A stretch of 64,000 nucleotides of DNA from Pyrus communis (Eukaryota > Streptophyta > Magnoliopsida > Rosales > Rosaceae): contig NC_084817.1 of the NCBI RefSeq assembly GCF_963583255.1, forward strand, positions 7,198,121 to 7,262,120, read 5' to 3'. Below the pieces are notes generated by a model, which searched no databases, was not told the DNA's origin, and worked only from the letters and a program-made list of their open reading frames with translations. Positions 58,093-64,000 of this stretch are shown here, piece by piece (positions within the stretch are counted from its first letter, which is position 1; every line of letters begins with the position of its first letter). The position numbers were made by a program, and so were the translations under genes.

Positions 58093-61000
58093 TGTAAAAC
58101 TTGGTAAATAATATGTTTGCCAGAATGAATATTGTATAGATATCGGAGAGAGATTTATACAAAAGTCTTCCTATAAACTAGCATCTAACTCCTATACAAG
58201 AAGAGGAAGAAATAATACAAATCAATTTACATATTACACACCTATTTGTCAATATAATCCCTCAATCATCAGAATTTAGATTGCCTTTTAACACTCCTCC
58301 TCAAGTTGGAGAGTGAATGTTGAAAACTCCCAACTTGCGTATCATAACCAAGAAGTCATCTTTGCCCAAAGGCTTCGTAAACACATCTTGAATCTTAGTA
58401 CTAACTAAACCATCCTGAATCTTGTCTTGAATGAAATGACAATCTATTTCAATATGTCGCATTCTCTCGTGGAAGACTGGATTCACAATGTAAAGCCGTC
58501 TGGTTGTCGCAGTGAAGTAGTGCATATTCAGGATGTGGCAATTGTAAAACACGCAATAAGCTTCGCAATCATGTAAGCTCACAACATGTCCCCATCATTG
58601 CTCTATATTCAGCTTTCGCTGAGGAAAGAGAAACAGTCTTTTGCCTCTTCGTTCTCCATGAAATTAGAGAGTTTCCAAGGAACACACAATACCCAGTAGT
58701 AGATCTCCGAGTAATCGGGCAGCCAACCCAATCTGAGTCCCAGAATGCACTCAACTTCAGGTTGTTTTCGGCTAAAAATAGAAATCTTTGTCCAGGTGCA
58801 TTTTTTAGGTATTTGAGTACACGTAAAGCTGCCTATATTGAGATGGATCCTTGAGTATTCCTCCAGAGTCAGTGAGCTTGGTTCCTTGCTTCATTGGAAA
58901 TGAGACCGGACTAGCACCGAATATACCACCATCTTTGAGAATGTCAAGAGTATACTTCCTCTGTGAAATGCAAATACCTTTCTTTGAACGGGAAACCTCA
59001 ATTCCCAAGAAAAATTTCAAATCCCTAAGATCCTTGATACGAAAACGAGTATGAAGAAATTGCTTGAGAGACCTTATAGCCTTTCATCATTTTTGATGAT
59101 CAATATATCATCAATATATTACCAACATAGATCAACAAAGCTGTGAAAGATGTACCTTGCCTATGAGTGAATAATGAGTAATTGGGCTTTGATTGAATAA
59201 AACCAGCAGCTTTAACGGCTTCAGTAAATTTTGCAAACCATTGGCGCAATGCTTGCTGAAGGCCATATCATGATTTGTTAAGGCGACATACCAAGTGCTC
59301 CCCTTATTGTCGGAGACCAGGAGGAGGATACACATAGATTTCCTCGTGAAGATCGCCATAAAGGAATGTGTTGTTGACATCAAGTTGATGGAGATACCAA
59401 TTGCGGGCTGCAGCAATGGCGAGAAGGCAACGAACTGTAATCATTTTTGCAGTGGGACAGAATGTGTCATGATGGTCGATGCTTGCTGTTTGGGTGAAGG
59501 CCTTGGCTACAAGTCGAGCTTTATACCACTCAATTGAACCGTCAGAACAACGCTTGATTTTTATGTACCCATTTGCAATCAATTGGGCGTTTGCCTGGAG
59601 GAAGGTAAGTGAGCGTCCAGGTGTTGTTGGATTGGAGGGCCTCAAGTTCTGTATGCATAGCCTGCTGCCAATGGATATTTGAATTTGCCTCTGGAAAAGA
59701 AGTGGGCTCGACATCCCGACTAATATTAGTAATAAATGATAAATGCTTGGTTGAGTAACGATTGTAAGAAACAAAATTACAAAGAGGATAACGAGTACCT
59801 GGTGAAAGACCGAGCAATGACGAAGACAAAGGGTCTGGTGGCAAAGTCACCTGCGAACAAATAAAGTCCTTGAGAAGAACGAAGGGTTGTTTGGGACTTT
59901 GTGATTGACAGACGGGATTAGCAGGTAGTGGAGGTTCAAGATGAGCAGGTGGCGGGGCGATGGGTGGTTCAAGAGGAGCGGGTGGCATGGCAATTGGTGA
60001 TTCAAGATGAAGAGGTGGCGTCACGATTGGTGGTGCGATGGTAGTTGGTGGTGAGTCGATGTTGGTATTTTTTTAGGGAGAAGAGGGCACCGACGCGGAA
60101 GGTTTTGGGTTTGACTGAGAAGAAGAAACTACATTAGGTAAAGATGGATTTGGCACATGGGGACCGATGTCAGGTTCTGGGTTTGGCTGAGGAGAAGGGC
60201 AAATTATATCAGAAAAAGAGGAATTTGGCATATTGGAAGCACTAGTGTGGTTAGTGGGCCTGATGCTACCTCTTTTGTTTGGACTAATTGGGTATTATCT
60301 TTGGATTGAAAAGGAAAATTATTTTCATAAAAACAACATCGCGGTTGGTGAAAATTTTCTGAGTGTCCAAATCATATAAACGATAAGCTTTTTGCCCAAT
60401 GGGATAATCGAGAAAAATGCTTTGAGTGGCACAAGGGGTGAATTTAGAAGTGGGTGAGCGGATGTGGCATAGGCGAGGCACCCAAAAACAGCATATAAGT
60501 AGGGGGCTTGTTGTAAAGTTTCTCAAATGGTGTTTTCGTGGCAAGGACTTTGGCAGGTAGGCGATTAATAATATAGCCAGCGGTAAGCTCACTTTCTCCT
60601 CAAAAACGGAGGGGAAGTTTGGCTTGGAAGATTAATGCCCTAGCGGTCTCAAGGAGATGCCTATGTTTACGTTCGACAACAAAATTTTGTTGAGGTGTGT
60701 AGACGTCTTGGATAAATTGGTGCATAGAATAAAACTCACCCCCACTGTCTACTCGATTTGTTGTATTTTGGAATGAAATTGGGTTTGAACAAAGGCAAAG
60801 AAAGACTTAAGGATTCCTTGTGTTTTAGATTTATGGCACATGATGTACACCCATGTATATCTCGAGTAGTCATCAACAATGGTTAAAAAAATTAGTGTGC
60901 ACCGGTGAGTGAAGTGGTTTTGTGAGGACCCCGAATGTCATAGTGTATGAGAGAGAAAGGATGAGAAGTAGAAATTGTACTTGTCCCAAATGGAAGACAT

Positions 61001-62036
61001 GTTTGTTTGGCCAAAGAACATATATCACAAGCTATCATGAGAATACAAAAATTTCAAGAAGGATTTTGATAAAAATTCTAAACAGCTTGGAGAAATGTGA
61101 CCTAACCGTTGATGCCACAAATTGGAAGAAACGGTAACAAGATTACATGAGGGTTTATTTTTGTAGAAAGATTGTTGAGTGGCCAATGCCACAAGGTGGT
61201 AAAGTCCTCCGTGTTGTTTACCTAGACCAATCGTCTTCTTCGTAACCAAGTCTTGCAAAATACACCAATATGAAAAGAAAATTACTGAGCAACTCAATCC
61301 TCTTGTAATCTTGCTAACCGACATAAGGTCAACTTTAAATTTGGCCACACCCAAAACATTCTTCAATTGAATATATGAATTTAAAGATAAATTGCCAATA
61401 GAAGTAATAGGAGCCTTTTCTCCACTAGTGGTAGGGAAGATTTGATGATGGTGTCGAGCGAGTGTGGGGAAGACGTGATGTGGTCTGTCGCCCCACTATC
61501 AATCAACCATGGACAGAGACGCTCCGGGAGTTTAGACAATACCGATGTACTATCTGCAACATAGGCTTGAGGAGCAGTTGGGTGCCCAGCTCTCTTGTTT
61601 ATGATGGAGATTATTAATTTGTTGATATTAGATGTCAGAAAGTGATCTGCACCAAGTAAAGCGATTGTCTCCATTGGAGACGAGAATGAAAAAAAAAAAA
61701 AAAGGACTGGAGGCTTTTGACAGGAATCAATGACACAATAAAATAGAAGAAAATGCTCGCTCTGTAGGCGCGAGGAATCTAGCAGCGGAAAAGAGAAGGC
61801 GGAGCCGAGCAAGGATTAATCCTGCTCTGATACCATGTAAAACTTGGGAAATAATATGTTTGCCAGAATGATTGTAATGATATCAGAGAGAAAGATTTAT
61901 ACAAAAGTCTTCCTATAAACTAGCATCTAACTGCGGTACAAGAAGGGGAAGAAATAGTAGAAATCAATTTACATCTTACACACCTAGTTTTCAAATATAA
62001 TCCCTCCATCATCGGGATTTAGATTGCCTTCTTACA
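58093..62036 (-). mobile_element. Ty1/copia retrotransposon, complete ends, degenerate coding region
   Basis: LTRs of 201 bp at 58093-58293 (3') and 61836-62036 (5') are flanked by AAGTC on both sides (58088-58092 and 62037-62041). The primer-binding site TGGTATCAGAGCAGG (minus, 61821-61835) abuts the 5' LTR exactly. The polypurine tract GAGGAGGAG abuts the 3' LTR. Coding remains run right to left: protease, GAG-pre-integrase, integrase, reverse transcriptase and RNase H. Little gag is recognisable and several frame breaks exist. The same insertion, truncated, is in copy A at 46882. Confidence 0.95.
58301..61812 (-). pseudogene. Copia pol remnants inside the 58.1-62.0 kb element
   Basis: Minus-strand frames in order: protease with WLIDSGATDHIT (61381-61812; D-S-G active-site motif); GAG-pre-integrase with WHQRLGHISPSCLE (61025-61366); an integrase C-terminal region with IFLDYPIGQKAYRLYDL (60284-60592); reverse transcriptase start [20 protein letters not shown] (59542-60024) and [17 protein letters not shown] (59304-59774); KFFLGIEVSRSKKGI (58805-59020); RNase H DSDWVGCPITRRSTTGYCVF and KTVSLSSAKAEYRA (58569-58754), then HIEIDCHFIQDKIQDG (58301-58582). 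The frames are separated by stops and shifts, so no full polyprotein is made. Confidence 0.92.
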
Positions 62037-62239
62037 AAGTCTGCATTAAGATTCAAAGGGAAAAAAAAAGTACTCCATGGGATACAATCATTAAGAACAA
62101 CTTTTTTGCATTCACTACAAAATTACATTTACTCCAAACTAAACAAGGTAATTAAAATTATTTAACTCTGGACATAAGTACTCCATGGAACATTAGGCAA
62201 AAAAAAAGCACAATAAAACAGACTTGTTCACTGGCACAG

Positions 62240-64000
62240 TTATCTCCCATCACCAACTGGTAATTCAACGTGGTTCCTCATAGTATGATACCCCGAACTT
62301 GAATCGCCACCTCCTTCGTAACTAATAGTTTCCATTGATATTTCACCAATCAAGTGCTCGGTCTCTTCTGATATGGATTCATCATTGACCCATGGATGCA
62401 TTACCATCCTTCTCAGCCCCTCCAGTGTCATTGCAACTTCCTTCATTGTTGGTCTTTCTTCTCCTTTTACTCTCAAGCACCTCTTTGCAAGGTTAGAAAC
62501 TTCCTTAAGCTGCTCAATGTTTGCCTCGGTCACAATACAGTCATCAAGAACTTGCAGCAAGCGGTCGTCTTTCAGTGCTGAAAGAAAATACATTGCCAAA
62601 TTTCTCTCTTCCTCCGGCTTGTCAAAGGAAAGTGCCTTCTTTCTTGCTAGTAGCTCTACAAGGAGAACTCCGAAACTATAGACATCGCTTTTCTCAGTCA
62701 ATTGGCTTGTCTGTAAGTATTCGGGGTCTAAATACCCGAGAGTTCCTTGCACCATTGTAGATAACTGAGCTTTGTCCATCGGAACCAATCTTGAGGCTCC
62801 AAAGCCGGACACTTTGGCTGTGAGATTCTCATCTAAGAGTACATTTGTAGACTTGATATCTCTGTGAATTATAGGAACAGAAGCTGCAGAGTGCAAGTAT
62901 GACAGCACTCCAGCAGTTTCTGCAGCTATCCGTAGACGAATTTCCCAAGGCGCGTTGAATTTGGATGATTTGGTTGTGTTATGGATGTATTCAAACAGGG
63001 TTCCATGGGCGACAAATTCGTAAACTAGTAGGGGGACTTCGTTTTCCAAACAACAACCTAAAAGCTTGACCACATTCCTGTGGTTGATTTGGGACAGTAC
63101 GACCACTTCATTTATGAATTGCTCTATCTGGTTTTGATCTACCATTTTGGACTTCTTGATTGCAACTACTCGGCCGTCTGCTAAAATTCCTTTGTAGACT
63201 GTACCGAACCCTCCTTTGCCAATGATTCTAGTCTCATGATAATTTTTGGTGGCCTTCTCAAGTTCTCGTGTTGTGAAGATTTTTACCGTTTCATGAGAGG
63301 ATCCTCGCCGTTCTGAAAGTTGCTGTTGTAGCATGATCCCTACATTTCGCTTGAAGAATTTCTCCTTTAGCTTCATGAGCTTCCATCTTTTGTATCCCAA
63401 ATACAACCAAGAGATGCACATTAACAGGGATACGACGCCTACGCCGATTCCTACATATCCAACAAATTAATTGTAAACCCTGGTAGTCATAACCAAATGA
63501 AATGAGTATGTATTGCTATCTAGACCATATGTACCGACCATCTTTTTTATCACATCTCTGACGAAGTTTGGATTCTTTAAAAGCATGTAGAAAAGCATTG
63601 AATCACTTGTTAGTATATATGTGTATGCTTACCAACGACAATTGGGATAACAAAGTTCGGATCACGGGTGCAACCTTCTCCGTCTTTTCTACCATCACCA
63701 TGGTACCCCTTGTGGCAGGAACAAGTATGGTTTCCCTCTGTATTTATACATTTTTGCTTGCATGTATTGAGCTCTGGAACCTCACATTCGTCAATGTCTG
63801 CAAAACAACATAACCCATGCTCAGAAATTAAGCATATTATTTTAATTAGTAGTACTAATAAAGTGAAATAGAAATACCATAGCAGTCATTTAGGTATGGA
63901 TTCCCTTGGTAACCTTCGTTGCACTTGCAGCGATACCCGGATCCATTCTCGACATCATGACACGTTGCGTTGCCCTGACATGTGTAATTCGGCACTTGTT
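62240..64000 (-). pseudogene. WAK receptor kinase, copy B, with TAA before the membrane helix and mutated DFG; cut by window edge
   Basis: The 3' exon (62240 to about 63520) encodes the membrane helix and kinase, closely matching copy A. The EGF exon is near 63630-63798 ([27 protein letters not shown]), and the start of the larger extracellular exon is at 63878-64000 ([16 protein letters not shown]), continuing outside. Two lesions are clear. TAA at 63467-63469 stands where copy A has CAA, in VYN*FVGYVGI, upstream of the transmembrane segment. The codon at 62804-62806 is GGC, so the kinase DFG motif reads GFG and lacks the Mg-binding Asp. Lys (VAIKK) and HRD ([11 protein letters not shown]) remain. 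Translation would stop before the membrane, and the kinase would be inactive even by readthrough. Confidence 0.85.

Larger units (their letters stand above)
54522..64000. repeat. Segmental duplication, copy B (continues past the window)
   Basis: Homologous to the block starting at 40282. It contains the dimeric SINE, the MGSCIS gene, the spacer, the complete copia insertion and a WAK copy that runs off the right edge. Confidence 0.9.

Overview
The window is plant nuclear DNA, most likely from a woody rosid. The repeat types and gene content suggest Rosaceae (Malus/Pyrus-like), but this rests on recognition, not on a search. The evidence for a plant is spliced genes, plant-only families (MIZ1/DUF617, R2R3-MYB, phytocyanin, wall-associated kinase), AT-rich spacers, and retrotransposons primed by plant initiator-Met tRNA. 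No prokaryotic feature, CRISPR array, operon or rRNA gene was seen.

Layout. (1) 1-7.7 kb: a head-to-tail pair of S9-family (prolyl-oligopeptidase-like) serine peptidase genes on the minus strand. The first is cut by the window edge. The second has about 18 exons and a 334-bp TRIM retrotransposon in intron 2. (2) 7.7-15 kb: intergenic, with a retrotransposon LTR interrupted by a 1.79-kb non-autonomous CACTA transposon, and a fold-back element. (3) 15.5-16.2 kb: an intronless MIZ1-like (DUF617) gene. (4) 16.3-25 kb: intergenic, with several MITEs, SINEs and a decayed LINE RNase H fragment. (5) 25.0-25.7 kb: an intronless R2R3-MYB gene resembling subgroup 22. (6) 28.6-29.3 kb: a two-exon phytocyanin with degenerate copper ligands. 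(7) 31.3-31.6 kb: a small single-pass membrane protein. (8) 33.1-36.7 kb: a degenerate Ty1/copia element with paired LTRs and a 5-bp target duplication. (9) 39.8 kb: a 42-codon small ORF. (10) 40.3 kb to the window end: a tandem segmental duplication with a period of about 14.2 kb. Each unit holds an MGSCISKC-type predicted lipid-anchored protein gene (plus strand) and a wall-associated receptor kinase (WAK) gene (minus strand).

The duplicated block is the most informative part. Both copies can be compared inside the window, so several insertions can be ordered in time. The copia insertion at the AAGTC site and the dimeric SINE predate the duplication. A 3.0-kb TG...CA element in the first copy is absent from the second, which keeps the empty site. 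A third copy of the spacer (49.3-49.8 kb) is an empty site for the copia insertion. Both WAK copies carry lesions: an in-frame TGA in the galacturonan-binding domain of copy 1, and an in-frame TAA before the transmembrane segment plus loss of the DFG aspartate in copy 2. The MGSCIS genes are intact in both copies.

I found no clear novel multigene system. The best leads are the decayed WAK pair, the dimeric SINE, the layered duplication history, the ligand-poor phytocyanin and the 42-codon ORF. Exon borders were read from the sequence without transcript support and are approximate unless a splice site is named.
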